NCBI RefSeq assembly: GCF_029265375.1
Contig: NZ_JAJUJJ010000005.1
Span: forward strand, 1-64,000
DNA: 64,000 bases
Direction: 5' to 3'
Origin: Nesterenkonia sp.
GTDB lineage: Bacteria > Actinomycetota > Actinomycetes > Actinomycetales > Micrococcaceae
A program made the translations under genes and the position numbers. Under the pieces are notes generated by a model that saw nothing but the letters and a program-made list of their open reading frames with translations, did not search any database and was not told the DNA's origin. Every line of letters begins with the position of its first letter. The first letter of the stretch is position 1. Below are positions 9,632 through 19,278 of the stretch, piece after piece.

Positions 9632-12157
9632 ATGGCCCGCCGCTCCGCCTCGCGCCACCGTGCCGACTCCCCTCCGGTGACCCCTGAGACCAATATTCTC
9701 GATATCGACGTCTCCTCTGAGATGGAGACCTCGTTCCTGGAGTACGCCTATTCGGTCATCTACTCCCGGGCCCTGCCCGATGCCCGCGACGGCCTGAAGC
9801 CGGTGCAGCGCCGGATCCTGTACATGATGTCCCAGATGGGGCTGCGCCCGGAGAAGGGCCATGTGAAGTCAGCCCGCGTAGTGGGCGAGGTGATGGGCAA
9901 GCTGCATCCGCACGGCGATGCCGCCATCTACGACGCGCTGGTGCGGATGGCCCAGTCCTGGGCGCTGCGGCTCCCCCTGGTGGACGGCCACGGCAACTTC
10001 GGCTCGCTGGACGACGGTCCGGCCGCCGCCCGCTACACCGAGGCGCGGATGGCCCCGGCGGCGCTGGCGATGACGGCGGACCTGGACGAGGACGTAGTCG
10101 ACTTCGAGCCCAACTACGACAACCAGTTCACCCAGCCCTCGGTCCTCCCCTCCGCGTTCCCGAACCTGCTGGTCAACGGTGCCTCCGGCATCGCAGTGGG
10201 GATGGCCACCAATATGGCCCCGCATAATCTGCGGGAGGTGGTCGCCGGTGCCCAGCACCTCATCCTGAACCCCGACGCCACCCTGGAGGACCTCATGGTC
10301 CACATCCCAGGTCCGGATCTGCCCTCCGGTGGGCGGATTGTGGGCCTGGAGGGGGTCAAGGATGCCTACCGCACAGGCCGCGGCAGCTTCAAGACCCGCG
10401 CGAAAGTCAGTATCGAGCAGGTCTCGCCGCGCAAGACCGGCATTGTGGTCACTGAGCTGCCCTATATGGTCGGGCCGGAGGCGATCATTGAGAAGACCAA
10501 AGATGCGGTGCAGTCGAAGAAGGTCGCCGGGGTCTCCGATGTGCTGGACCTGACCGACCGTAAGCACGGCACCCGGATGATCATCGAGCTGAAGGCCGGG
10601 TTCAATCCGCAGGCGGTGCTCGCCCAGCTGTTCAAGCACACCCCCCTGGAGACCAGCTTCGGGATCAACAATGTGGCGCTGGTCGACGGCCAGCCCCGCA
10701 CTATGGGCCTGCTGGAGCTGCTGCAGGTCTATGTGGACCATCGGATCGAGGTGGTGCGCCGGCGCACCGTCCACCGGCTGGGCCGGCGCCGGGACCGTCT
10801 CCACCTGGTGGAGGGCCTGCTGATCGCCATTGTGGACATCGACGAGGTCATCCAGATCATCCGGGCCGCCGATGACACGGCGACTGCGCGGCAGCGGCTG
10901 ATGACCGTCTTTGACCTCTCCACCGCCCAGGCCGAACACATCCTGGAGCTGCGACTGCGTCAGCTGACCCGCTACTCCACCATCGAGCTGGAGCAGGAGA
11001 AGCAGCGGCTGGAGGATGAGATCCGAGAACTGACCGCCATCCTCGACTCGGAGCAGCTGCTGCGCCGCACCGTGGCCGATGAGCTCGGCGAGGTCGCCAA
11101 CACCCACGGCGATGAACGCCGCACCGAACTGGCCGACGCGGAGCCCGAGCCCGCTCCCGCCCCGGCGGCAGCCGCCTCCGGCTCAGCCGCCGAGACCGCC
11201 TCCCTGGAGATTCCCGACTCCCCCTGCTGGGTGCTGCTGTCGACCTCCGGGATGCTGGCCCGCACCACCGACCGGTCCGCTCTGCTGCACCCCTCCCGGC
11301 GGCGCAAGCATGATGCCCCGCTCTCAGTGGTCGCCGCCACCGCCCGCGGCCAGGTCGGTGCGGTCACCTCTGCCGGGCGGATGATCCGGCTGCCGGTGGT
11401 GGATATGCCGGCCCTGGAGGTAGCCGGGGGCACGGTGAACATGAATCAGGCCGCCCGCGCCAAGGACTTCCTGAACCTGGGGAAGAAGGAGCGCCTGCTG
11501 GCCCTGGTGCCGCTGGACGCGGTGCTTGCACTGGGAACTGCCTCCGGCCGGGTCAAGCGGGTCAATCCGGACTATCCGCTGAACCGCGACGAGTGGGAGA
11601 TCATCTCCCTGAAGGACCGTGACACAGTCGTCGGGGCCGGGGTCGCTCACCAGGATGAGGACCAGCTGGTGTTCATCTCCCGCGGCGCGCAGCTGCTGCG
11701 CTACGCCGCTGAGCTGGTCCGGCCTCAGGGACGCACCGGCTCCGGAGTGGCCGGTATGAAGCTGGCCGCCGATGACGAGGTCATCGGCTTCCACGTGGTC
11801 CCCGCCCCCGCGGCGAATCAGCAGGCGGCCGCCGTCGTGGTCACCTGCGCCGCCGGCTCCGAGACCCTGGACGGGCTGAGCTCCGAGTCGGTGAAGGTCA
11901 CCGACTTCACCGAATTCCCCGCCAAGGGGCGCGCCACCGGCGGGGTGAGGGCCCACCGGTTCCTCCGCGGGGAGGACCATCTGACCCTGGGAGCGGCCGT
12001 GCTGGCCTCTCCCCTGGCGGCCGCATCCAGCGGAGCGGCCCGCACACTGCCGGTGGAGATGGCCCGCCGCGACGCCTCCGGCGTCCCCGCCGAGCAGCCG
12101 GTGCATGCGGTGGCCTCCAGTCCGGAGGCGCTGGCCGAACTCAGCCGGAGCGTGTGA
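9632..12157 (+). CDS. parC: DNA topoisomerase IV / gyrase-type subunit A
   Basis: [69 protein letters not shown] (active-site Tyr). Confidence 0.9.
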   Translation: MARRSASRHRADSPPVTPETNILDIDVSSEMETSFLEYAYSVIYSRALPDARDGLKPVQRRILYMMSQMGLRPEKGHVKSARVVGEVMGKLHPHGDAAIYDALVRMAQSWALRLPLVDGHGNFGSLDDGPAAARYTEARMAPAALAMTADLDEDVVDFEPNYDNQFTQPSVLPSAFPNLLVNGASGIAVGMATNMAPHNLREVVAGAQHLILNPDATLEDLMVHIPGPDLPSGGRIVGLEGVKDAYRTGRGSFKTRAKVSIEQVSPRKTGIVVTELPYMVGPEAIIEKTKDAVQSKKVAGVSDVLDLTDRKHGTRMIIELKAGFNPQAVLAQLFKHTPLETSFGINNVALVDGQPRTMGLLELLQVYVDHRIEVVRRRTVHRLGRRRDRLHLVEGLLIAIVDIDEVIQIIRAADDTATARQRLMTVFDLSTAQAEHILELRLRQLTRYSTIELEQEKQRLEDEIRELTAILDSEQLLRRTVADELGEVANTHGDERRTELADAEPEPAPAPAAAASGSAAETASLEIPDSPCWVLLSTSGMLARTTDRSALLHPSRRRKHDAPLSVVAATARGQVGAVTSAGRMIRLPVVDMPALEVAGGTVNMNQAARAKDFLNLGKKERLLALVPLDAVLALGTASGRVKRVNPDYPLNRDEWEIISLKDRDTVVGAGVAHQDEDQLVFISRGAQLLRYAAELVRPQGRTGSGVAGMKLAADDEVIGFHVVPAPAANQQAAAVVVTCAAGSETLDGLSSESVKVTDFTEFPAKGRATGGVRAHRFLRGEDHLTLGAAVLASPLAAASSGAARTLPVEMARRDASGVPAEQPVHAVASSPEALAELSRSV

Positions 12158-12186
12158 GGCAGATCGCTGAGCCCAGCGCGAAACAG

Positions 12187-12203
12187 TTCTACATTGTGTA
12201 GAA
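12187..12203. promoter_or_regulatory. BlaI/MecI-type operator TTCTACA-TTG-TGTAGAA upstream of blaI homologue
   Basis: Perfect 7-bp inverted repeat with 3-bp spacer, 53 bp 5' of the ATG; resembles BlaI operators (TACA...TGTA core). Confidence 0.75.
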
Positions 12204-12256
12204 ACTTGTCCCCGGCCCGCGTATCGTAGAGATGCACCGGTGAAAGGAGCAGAATT

Positions 12257-12598
12257 ATGGCCAGCCTCGGCGATCTCGAGCGATCTGTGATGTCGCTGCT
12301 GTGGGACTCAGGGCAGCGGCTCAGCGCCAATGAGGTCTGCGAGCAGCTCGATGAGGACCTGGCCGTCACCACCGTGCTCACCGTTCTCTCCCGGCTGGAG
12401 AAGAAGGGCCTGGTGCAGCGGGAGCGCACCACGCGCCCGCACCGCTACGCCGCCACCGCCTCCCGCGAAGAGCATACGGTCCAGATGCTCAATGAGGTCC
12501 TCGGCACCGTCCCGGACCGTGAAGCCGTGCTGGCACGCTTCATCGGTGGGGTCTCCGAATGCGAGGCCGCCGCACTGCGCAAGATCCTCTCCCCCTAG
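12257..12598 (+). CDS. BlaI/MecI/CopY family transcriptional repressor
   Basis: MASLGDLERSVMSLLWDSGQRLSANEVCEQL...LAVTTVLTVLSRLEKKGLVQRE, winged helix typical of BlaI. Confidence 0.92.
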   Translation: MASLGDLERSVMSLLWDSGQRLSANEVCEQLDEDLAVTTVLTVLSRLEKKGLVQRERTTRPHRYAATASREEHTVQMLNEVLGTVPDREAVLARFIGGVSECEAAALRKILSP

Positions 12599-12693
12599 AT
12601 CACTTCTGCCCGGCGGGCGCGGCGGGTGCGCATCGTAGACTGGTGCGCTGAGCTGTCCGCCCACCGGAGAAGAGCCTGACGAGGAGCGCGCTC

Positions 12694-13662
12694 GTGGAAC
12701 CTATTGCGCTCGTGCTGGCCGTACTGGCCGCCGTGCTGGCGGTCCCCGTTCCGATCCTGCTGCATGAGGCCCGCTTCCGCCTCCGGTCTCCCTGGGCGGC
12801 GATGCTGCTGTGGCAGGCCATCGCCCTGGCAGGAGGGCTCTCGATCGTAGGCGCCCCGATCGTCTACGGACTCTCCCCCTTCGGCAGCTCGCTGCCGGAG
12901 GCGCTGCTCACCGCGGCACGGCTGACCCTGATGGAGGACTACGCCGCACTGGCTGAGCTTGAGGTGCATCCTTGGCACCTGTTCGCACTCTGCCTGGGAG
13001 TCCTGCTGGGCGGACATCTGCTGCTGACCTTGGCGCGGACCTATCTGCGCGTGCTCACCGCACGACGGCGGCACCGGCAGCTGGTGGAGCTGCTCTCCAC
13101 TCCCCTGCAGGGCCGGCAGGCGGAGCAGGCCGCAGGGATCAGCGCGGCTCAGATCATTGAGCATGAAGCCCCGCTGGCCTACTGCCTGCCCGGACGCACC
13201 AGCGCACGCTCGGTCACAGTGCTGTCCCGGGGACTGCTGGAGCAGCTGGAGCCGGCGGAGCTGGCCGCCGTGGTCGCCCATGAGCGCACCCATCTGGTGC
13301 AGCGCCACCATCTGCTGACCATGGCGTTCGAGGCCTGGTACCGGGCGCTGCCCTGGTTGCCCACCACCCGCTACGGCCGGGAGGCGGTGCTGGAGCTGAC
13401 CGAGATGCTGGCCGACGACGGCGCCCTGGCGCAGCATTCACGTGAGGACCTGCTGCGCTCCTTGGCCGTCAGCTCCGGCTCGGCAGAGCAGGAGTCGCCC
13501 CGGCCCGGATCCGATGCTGAGGGCAATTCGCTGATCACCGGGGCGCGGCTGCGCCGACTGCTGGTGCCGCCGGCCCCGCTGAGCCTGGCGGCCCGGGCAG
13601 CGGTGCTGCTGGTCAGCGCGGTCCTGCTGGGGGCCCCCACAGTTCTGCTGCTGACCAGCTGA
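12694..13662 (+). CDS. M56 family (BlaR1-like) membrane metallopeptidase
   Basis: HERTH zinc motif (VVAHERTHLVQRHH), several TM segments, paired with the blaI homologue. GTG start. Confidence 0.88.
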   Translation: MEPIALVLAVLAAVLAVPVPILLHEARFRLRSPWAAMLLWQAIALAGGLSIVGAPIVYGLSPFGSSLPEALLTAARLTLMEDYAALAELEVHPWHLFALCLGVLLGGHLLLTLARTYLRVLTARRRHRQLVELLSTPLQGRQAEQAAGISAAQIIEHEAPLAYCLPGRTSARSVTVLSRGLLEQLEPAELAAVVAHERTHLVQRHHLLTMAFEAWYRALPWLPTTRYGREAVLELTEMLADDGALAQHSREDLLRSLAVSSGSAEQESPRPGSDAEGNSLITGARLRRLLVPPAPLSLAARAAVLLVSAVLLGAPTVLLLTS

Positions 13663-13668
13663 GCCGTG

Positions 13669-14433
13669 TCAGGCTTGGTGGCTGCGCAGAAAGTCCTCGG
13701 CGCCGCCGACCAGCTCGGTGTGCTCCTGCTCCAGGCCCGGACGGTTGACCAGCGCGGAGATCTCCGCGGCGAACTCCTCCACGGAATAGAGCCGTCCTGC
13801 TGCCTGGCGGCGAGCCTCGATGGCGCCGGGCTCGGCACGGTCCAGCAGCGTGGCGGTGATAGTGCCTTCGATCATGTCGCCGGAGACCACTGTGAGCAGG
13901 ATGTCCTTCTCATCGAGCACCGGCACCATCTCGCGCAGCGCGTCTTCACCGGCCCGCTTGGACCGGGCCACCGGCTCATAGGCGTCCATGGTGGCGGTCT
14001 GGTGGATGAAGTGCGCCTGATGGCTGGTGACGAACACGATCTGCGAACCCGGCGGCATCACCTCGATGGCAGTGGTGACCATGGTCACCTGGGCGTCGCG
14101 GTTGAGCTTGAGCGCGTAGTCCTCACCGCGGTCGGCCTCCATTCCGCCGGAGGCATTGAGGATCAGCAGATCCAGTGATCCGAAGTTCTCCACCGCGGCG
14201 TCCACCAGAGCCTGAGCGCCCTGCTGCTCGGTGAGATCGGCACCCACCGCCACCGCGCGGCCGCCGGCCTCTTCGATGCTCTTGACCACCTTCTTGGCCC
14301 GGGGGGCCTTCTGCCGGTAGTTGACGACGACGCCGGCGCCCCGGGCTGCGATCAGCTGCGCGGTGGCGGCACCGATGCCGCGTGAGGAGCCGGTGATTAC
14401 TGCGCCCTTGCCGGCAAGATCCTGTTCAGTCAT
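13669..14433 (-). CDS. SDR family oxidoreductase
   Basis: GAVITGSSRGIGAATAQLIAARG, NASGG; the catalytic region reads YEPVARSKRAGE. Confidence 0.85.
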   Translation of the reverse strand: MTEQDLAGKGAVITGSSRGIGAATAQLIAARGAGVVVNYRQKAPRAKKVVKSIEEAGGRAVAVGADLTEQQGAQALVDAAVENFGSLDLLILNASGGMEADRGEDYALKLNRDAQVTMVTTAIEVMPPGSQIVFVTSHQAHFIHQTATMDAYEPVARSKRAGEDALREMVPVLDEKDILLTVVSGDMIEGTITATLLDRAEPGAIEARRQAAGRLYSVEEFAAEISALVNRPGLEQEHTELVGGAEDFLRSHQA

Positions 14434-14453
14434 TGGTATCCTCTCTGTTCGCC

Positions 14454-15227
14454 TCAGTGGCCCATGCCCAGGCCGCCGTCGACTGGGATGACCGCACCGG
14501 AGATATAGGCGGCCTCCTCGCCGGCGATCCAGCGGACCACCTGGGCGACCTCCTCAGGCTCGGCGAAGCGGCCGGCGGGGATGGACTCCAGATAGCGCTG
14601 CTGGGTCTCCTCCTCCAGCTCGGCGGTCATATCGGAGCGGACGAACCCGGGGGCGACGACGTTGGCTGTGATGCCGCGTCCGCCCAGCTCCCGGGTCAGC
14701 GAGCGGGCCATACCCACCAGGGCCGCCTTGGAGGAGGCGTAGTTGACCTGGCCGGGAGAGCCGTAGAGACCCACCACTGAGCCGATGAGCACCACTCGTC
14801 CGCGGCGCAGCCGGAGCATGCCCTTCGACGCCCGCTTGATGACCCGGAAGGCACCGGTGAGGTTGGTTTCCACCACGTCAGAGAAGTCGTCCTCGCTCAT
14901 CCGCAGCAGCAGGGTGTCCCGGGTGATTCCGGCATTGGCCACCAGCACCTCCACCGGACCGTGGGCCTTCTCCACCTCGGTGAAGGCCGCATCGATGCTG
15001 GCGCTGTCGGTCATATCTGCCGAGACTCCCAGCGCTCCCTGCGGCGCCTCGCCGCTGCGGGTGGTGACTGCCACCTTGTCTCCGGCGGCCAGGAAGGCCT
15101 CGGCGATCGCCCGGCCGATGCCCCTGTTCCCGCCGGTGATCAGCACCGAGCGCGGCGCCTGCGCCGGCTCGGCAGAGATGGACCCGGATTCGCTGCTCTG
15201 TGGGCTCATAGCACTCCTGTTCGGCAT
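14454..15227 (-). CDS. fabG: 3-oxoacyl-ACP reductase FabG-like
   Basis: VLITGGNRGIGRAIAEAF, NAGITRD, YASSKAAL, PGFVRSDMT. Confidence 0.88.
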   Translation of the reverse strand: MPNRSAMSPQSSESGSISAEPAQAPRSVLITGGNRGIGRAIAEAFLAAGDKVAVTTRSGEAPQGALGVSADMTDSASIDAAFTEVEKAHGPVEVLVANAGITRDTLLLRMSEDDFSDVVETNLTGAFRVIKRASKGMLRLRRGRVVLIGSVVGLYGSPGQVNYASSKAALVGMARSLTRELGGRGITANVVAPGFVRSDMTAELEEETQQRYLESIPAGRFAEPEEVAQVVRWIAGEEAAYISGAVIPVDGGLGMGH

Positions 15228-15346
15228 GGATGCGGCTTCCCGCCGCCGTCGTTCTCGTCCTCCACCCTACGTCAGCGCCGCCGGTGCTGACGCCTCACCC
15301 GCCGGCAGAGCGGCCTGTGCCCTGGGGCCGGCGCGGCGGTAGAATA

Positions 15347-15784
15347 ATGAAGATGACTCAACCGGTCCACTCCATCACTGATGCTCCGCTGAAGCACAGT
15401 GTGGAGCAGCGCTCACGCATGGTGCGCTACACCGTGGCGATGTCCATCCGCATAGTGTGCTTCATGCTGGCCGCCGTCGTCGCTGTGGTGTGGGAGACCT
15501 GGTGGGCTATGGCCTTCGCGACTGCCGCGATTGTGCTGCCCTATATTGCCGTGGTGGACGCCAATGCATCCGGCCAGCGCTATGTGGATCAGCGGCAGGC
15601 TCCCGAGCCAGCGCAGCGCCAGGTCGCCTCCGGGCACCAGGAGCCGGAGGCGGAGCCGCGCCAGTGGTGGGAGTCCGAGGATCTCGAGACCGACCAGGAG
15701 CACTCCGCGTCCGGAAGTGTGATCGAAGGTGAAGTGGTCCGCGAGGCCGGACCGAAGGACACGGCTGAGGAGCAGCAGTCCTGA
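15347..15784 (+). CDS. DUF3099-like small membrane protein
   Basis: MKMTQPVHSITDAPLKHSVEQRSRMVRYTVAMSIRIVCFMLAAVV... with two TM segments; common actinobacterial family next to SURF1. Confidence 0.72.
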   Translation: MKMTQPVHSITDAPLKHSVEQRSRMVRYTVAMSIRIVCFMLAAVVAVVWETWWAMAFATAAIVLPYIAVVDANASGQRYVDQRQAPEPAQRQVASGHQEPEAEPRQWWESEDLETDQEHSASGSVIEGEVVREAGPKDTAEEQQS

Positions 15785-16035
15785 TGGATCTGCTCGGCTC
15801 ACTGGGCTCGTCATCCGGGCCCGATACTCCCGAATGCTCCCGGAAGGGCTGCCGGGCCGCAGCGCAGTGGCAGATCCTGTGGAACAACCCGAAGATCCAC
15901 AATCCCGAGCGCCGCAAGGTCTGGTTGGCCTGCCAGGAGCACCGCGCATGGTTGGAGAACTTTCTGGCCCAGCGCATGTTCTGGCGCAGCACCGAGCCGA
16001 TGCCGGGCACTGAGGATGAGGAGACTCCCCGGTGA
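15784..16035 (+). CDS. Conserved hypothetical, possible Zn-binding (Cys/His) small protein
   Basis: Tightly coupled to neighbours; CSRKGC and CQEHRAW Cys/His pattern. Confidence 0.65.
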   Translation: MDLLGSLGSSSGPDTPECSRKGCRAAAQWQILWNNPKIHNPERRKVWLACQEHRAWLENFLAQRMFWRSTEPMPGTEDEETPR

Positions 16036-16934
16036 GGCAGCGCTACGCTTTTCTGCTCAGCCCCACCTGGCTGGGGTGGCTGACGGTGTGTGTGATCTTT
16101 GCGGTGGCCTGCTTCTTCCTGGGCCAGTGGCAGCTGGACCGGCGCGAGGCTGCGCTGGAGGAGATCAACCGGGTGGTGCAGAACTACGACCAGGACCCGG
16201 CGCCCTACGCCCAGCTGCGTGAGGTATTCGCCGACCCCGCGGCCGAGGACGAGTGGACAGTGGTCAGCATGCGCGGCGAGTATCTGCCGGAGCATCAGCG
16301 GTTGGCGCGCAACCGCGGCCATGCCGGCCAGGTCGGCTACGAGCAGGTGGTTCCCTTCCGCGAGGAGTCCACAGGCGATGTGCTGGCGGTCTCCCGCGGT
16401 TGGCTGCCCACTGCCAGCGACGACGGCTCCCGGCCCGCTTTCGATCCCGCCCCGCCGGACGGGGCGGTGGAGGTGGTGGCCCGGCTGAAGCCGGCAGAGC
16501 CGCAGATTGACCGCGGTGCCCCAGAGGGACAGATCGCCTCGATCGATGTGGAGGCCCTCTCGGCTGAGCTGGAGCTCGACATGGTCGCCGGCTCCTACGC
16601 GCTGATGGCCGAGGAGTCCCCGCAGCCCGCGGAGGCTCCGTACCAGCTGGCGCGGCCCAGCCTGGATGAAGGACCCCATCTGAGCTACTCGCTGCAGTGG
16701 GTGGCCTTCGGTCTGCTGGGCTTTGTGGGCTGGGGATATGCCGCCCGGGTTCATGCGCGCACCCGCGACGTCGAGCAGCTCGACGCGCCCGCCGCCCACA
16801 CGGAGGCGGCAGCCTCACGGCTGGCCCGTCAGGACCGTCTGCGGGCCGCGCAGCGCCTGCGCCGCCAGCAGGCCGGAAAGTATTCCGACGAGGATGCTGA
16901 GGACGCCTGGGTGGAGCAGAATCTGGGCCGGTGA
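16032..16934 (+). CDS. SURF1 family protein (cytochrome oxidase assembly)
   Basis: FFLGQWQLDRREAA near the N-terminus, GWLP motif, C-terminal YSLQWVAFGLLGFVGWGYAARV. GTG start. Confidence 0.88.
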   Translation: MRQRYAFLLSPTWLGWLTVCVIFAVACFFLGQWQLDRREAALEEINRVVQNYDQDPAPYAQLREVFADPAAEDEWTVVSMRGEYLPEHQRLARNRGHAGQVGYEQVVPFREESTGDVLAVSRGWLPTASDDGSRPAFDPAPPDGAVEVVARLKPAEPQIDRGAPEGQIASIDVEALSAELELDMVAGSYALMAEESPQPAEAPYQLARPSLDEGPHLSYSLQWVAFGLLGFVGWGYAARVHARTRDVEQLDAPAAHTEAAASRLARQDRLRAAQRLRRQQAGKYSDEDAEDAWVEQNLGR

Positions 16935-16937
16935 CCC

Positions 16938-18536
16938 TCAGGCCAGGGTGACCAGATCCTCGTACTCGGCGGTGTAGAGATCCTCCACGCCGTCGGGCAG
17001 CAGCACCACGCGCTCGGGGTTCAGCGCCTCCACAGCGCCGGGATCGTGGCTGACCAGCACCACTGCCCCTTCATAGCTGCGCAGAGCGGCCAGGATCTCC
17101 TCGCGGGAGGCCGGATCCAGGTTGTTGGTGGGCTCATCCAGCAGCAGCACATTCGCGCTGGAGGCCACCAGCGTCGCCAGGGCCAGCCGGGTCTTCTCCC
17201 CGCCGGAGAGCACTCCGGCAGGCTTGGCCGTATCGTCGCCGCTGAACAGGAAGGAGCCGAGGATCTTCCGCTGGTCAGTGTCATTGAGGAACGGTGCGGC
17301 CGACTTCATGTTCTCCAGCACGGAGCGGTCGGTGTCCAGAGTGTCGTGCTCCTGGGCGAAGTAGCCCAGCTTCAGTCCGTGGCCGGGCACCACCTCACCG
17401 GAGTCGGGCTGGGTCACTCCGGCCAGCAGGCGCAGCAGGGTCGTCTTGCCTGCGCCGTTGTATCCCAGGATCACCACCCGGGAACCGCGGTCGATGGCCA
17501 GATCCAGTCCGGTGAAGATCTCCAGGGAGCCGTAGGACTTGCTCAGGCCCTTCGCCATCAGAGGCGTCTTGCCGCAGGGGGCGGGTGCGGGGAACCGGAT
17601 ATTGGCCACCTTCTCGGCCTGCCGCTCCCCCTCGACGCCGGCCATCATCCGCTCGGCGCGCTTGAACATCGACTGGGCCGCCTGGGCTTTGGTGGCCTTG
17701 GCCCGCATCTTCTCCGCCTGGGCGCGCAGGGCGGAGGCCTTCTTCTCCGCATTGGCGAACTCCCGCTTGCGCCGGGCCTCGTCCTGCTCCCGCTGCGCTA
17801 AGTACTTCCGCCAGCCCATGCTGTAGACGTCGACGGTCATCCGCATCGCATCCAGGTAGAGCACCTTGTTGACCGTGGACTCAATGAGCTCCACATCGTG
17901 GGAGATGATCAGCACTCCGCCGGGGAACCGCTGCAGATAGTCACGCAGCCAGACGATCGAGTCGGCGTCGAGGTGGTTGGTGGGCTCGTCCAGCAGCAGG
18001 GTGTCCGCATCGCTGAACAGGATGCGGGCCAGCTCCACACGTCGGCGCTGACCGCCGGAGAGGGTGCGCAGCGGTTGGGTGAGGATGCGTTCGGGAAGAT
18101 CCAGGTTGCCGCAGATCACCGCGGCCTGCGACTCGGCGGAATAGCCTCCGGCGGACTCGAAGCGGGCCTGCAGCCTGTCATAGGCGCGCATGGCCTTCTC
18201 CCGCGCGGCAGGGTCTTCCCCGGCCATATCCGCCTCGGCCCGGCGCAGCTTGGCAGAGACCACGTCCAGCTCCCTGGCGGAGAGGATGCGGTCCCGGGCC
18301 AGCTGGTCCATGTTCTCCACCCGGGGGTCCTGAGGCAGGTAACCGATGGTGCCGCGGCGCTCCACATGTCCGGCAGCCGGCTGGGCCTGACCGGCGAGCA
18401 CCTTGGTCATCGTGGTCTTGCCGGCCCCGTTGCGCCCGACCAGGCCGACCTTGTCCCCGGCATCGATGCGGAAGGAGACCTCGTCCATCAGCAGGCGCGC
18501 TCCGGCGCGCAGCTCAAGGTTGGATACGCTGATCAA
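16938..18536 (-). CDS. ABC-F family ATP-binding protein
   Basis: Two Walker A motifs (GRNGAGKTT, GYNGAGKTT), two LSGG signatures, no TM segments, central linker. Confidence 0.9.
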   Translation of the reverse strand: MISVSNLELRAGARLLMDEVSFRIDAGDKVGLVGRNGAGKTTMTKVLAGQAQPAAGHVERRGTIGYLPQDPRVENMDQLARDRILSARELDVVSAKLRRAEADMAGEDPAAREKAMRAYDRLQARFESAGGYSAESQAAVICGNLDLPERILTQPLRTLSGGQRRRVELARILFSDADTLLLDEPTNHLDADSIVWLRDYLQRFPGGVLIISHDVELIESTVNKVLYLDAMRMTVDVYSMGWRKYLAQREQDEARRKREFANAEKKASALRAQAEKMRAKATKAQAAQSMFKRAERMMAGVEGERQAEKVANIRFPAPAPCGKTPLMAKGLSKSYGSLEIFTGLDLAIDRGSRVVILGYNGAGKTTLLRLLAGVTQPDSGEVVPGHGLKLGYFAQEHDTLDTDRSVLENMKSAAPFLNDTDQRKILGSFLFSGDDTAKPAGVLSGGEKTRLALATLVASSANVLLLDEPTNNLDPASREEILAALRSYEGAVVLVSHDPGAVEALNPERVVLLPDGVEDLYTAEYEDLVTLA

Positions 18537-18574
18537 CGGTGCAGTGTCCTCGCGGTTCAGATCGGAGTTGGTGG

Positions 18575-19261
18575 GTGGGCAGCCAGAACAGTCTAACGAT
18601 CCGGCTGGAGAATCTATGCCTGGACGTGGACACCGCCTCCGGCGGGCGGCGGAGAATACTGCACCCGCTGACCTGCCGGATCACCGAGCGCACTGTCGCG
18701 GTGGTGGGCGCCAACGGCTCGGGCAAATCGACGCTGCTGCGTCTGCTGGCCGGTCTGGAGGTCCCCAGCGGTGGGGAGGTCCGGTTCGACCCGCCGCAGC
18801 CGCGGGTCGGTTTCATCTTCGCCAATCCGCAGGCGCAGATCGTGATGCCGGTGGTCCGTGAGGATGTGGAGTTCTCGCTGAAGCAGGCCGGGGTGCCCCG
18901 CGCCGAACGCAGCCCTCGGGCGCAGCAGGTGCTCCACGAGTTCGGGCTGGGAGACTTGGCCGAATCGAGTGTCTATGAGGTCTCCTCCGGGGAGCGGCAG
19001 AAGCTGGCCCTGGCCGGTGTGCTGGCTGCCCAGCCTCAGCTGGTGCTCGCCGATGAGCCCACCACTCTGCTGGATCTGCGCAGTGCCGCCGAGTTTCAGC
19101 GCCGGCTGCTCGCCCTGCCGGTGACGCTCATTGTGGCCACTCACGATCTCGACTTTGCTGCGCGCGCCGAACGCGTGATCGTCTTCGACGACGGAGCGCC
19201 AGTGTTCGACGGCGACGCAGCCGAAGGGATCGCCGCCTACCGCCGTCTGGCGCTGGGCTGA
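18575..19261 (+). CDS. ECF/cobalt-type ABC transporter ATP-binding subunit (orphan)
   Basis: GANGSGKSTLLRLLAG, VSSGERQKLALAGVLAAQPQLVLADEPT. Start uncertain (ATG 18539 or GTG 18575). No EcfT/EcfS gene adjacent. Confidence 0.78.
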   Translation: MGSQNSLTIRLENLCLDVDTASGGRRRILHPLTCRITERTVAVVGANGSGKSTLLRLLAGLEVPSGGEVRFDPPQPRVGFIFANPQAQIVMPVVREDVEFSLKQAGVPRAERSPRAQQVLHEFGLGDLAESSVYEVSSGERQKLALAGVLAAQPQLVLADEPTTLLDLRSAAEFQRRLLALPVTLIVATHDLDFAARAERVIVFDDGAPVFDGDAAEGIAAYRRLALG

Positions 19262-19278
19262 GCGGCGGCTCCAGCTGC

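Noticed and set aside
16921-16962. GGTGACCCT...AGGGTGACC near the SURF1/ABC-F junction as a terminator
   Set aside because: It is not a proper inverted repeat (the reverse complement would need AGGGTCACC).
18614-19278. Long C-terminal extension of minus ORF 18614-19567 as a novel domain
   Set aside because: It is antisense to a well-supported ABC ATPase gene and arises from a frame change at the sugar-transferase end; composition is that of antisense high-GC sequence.
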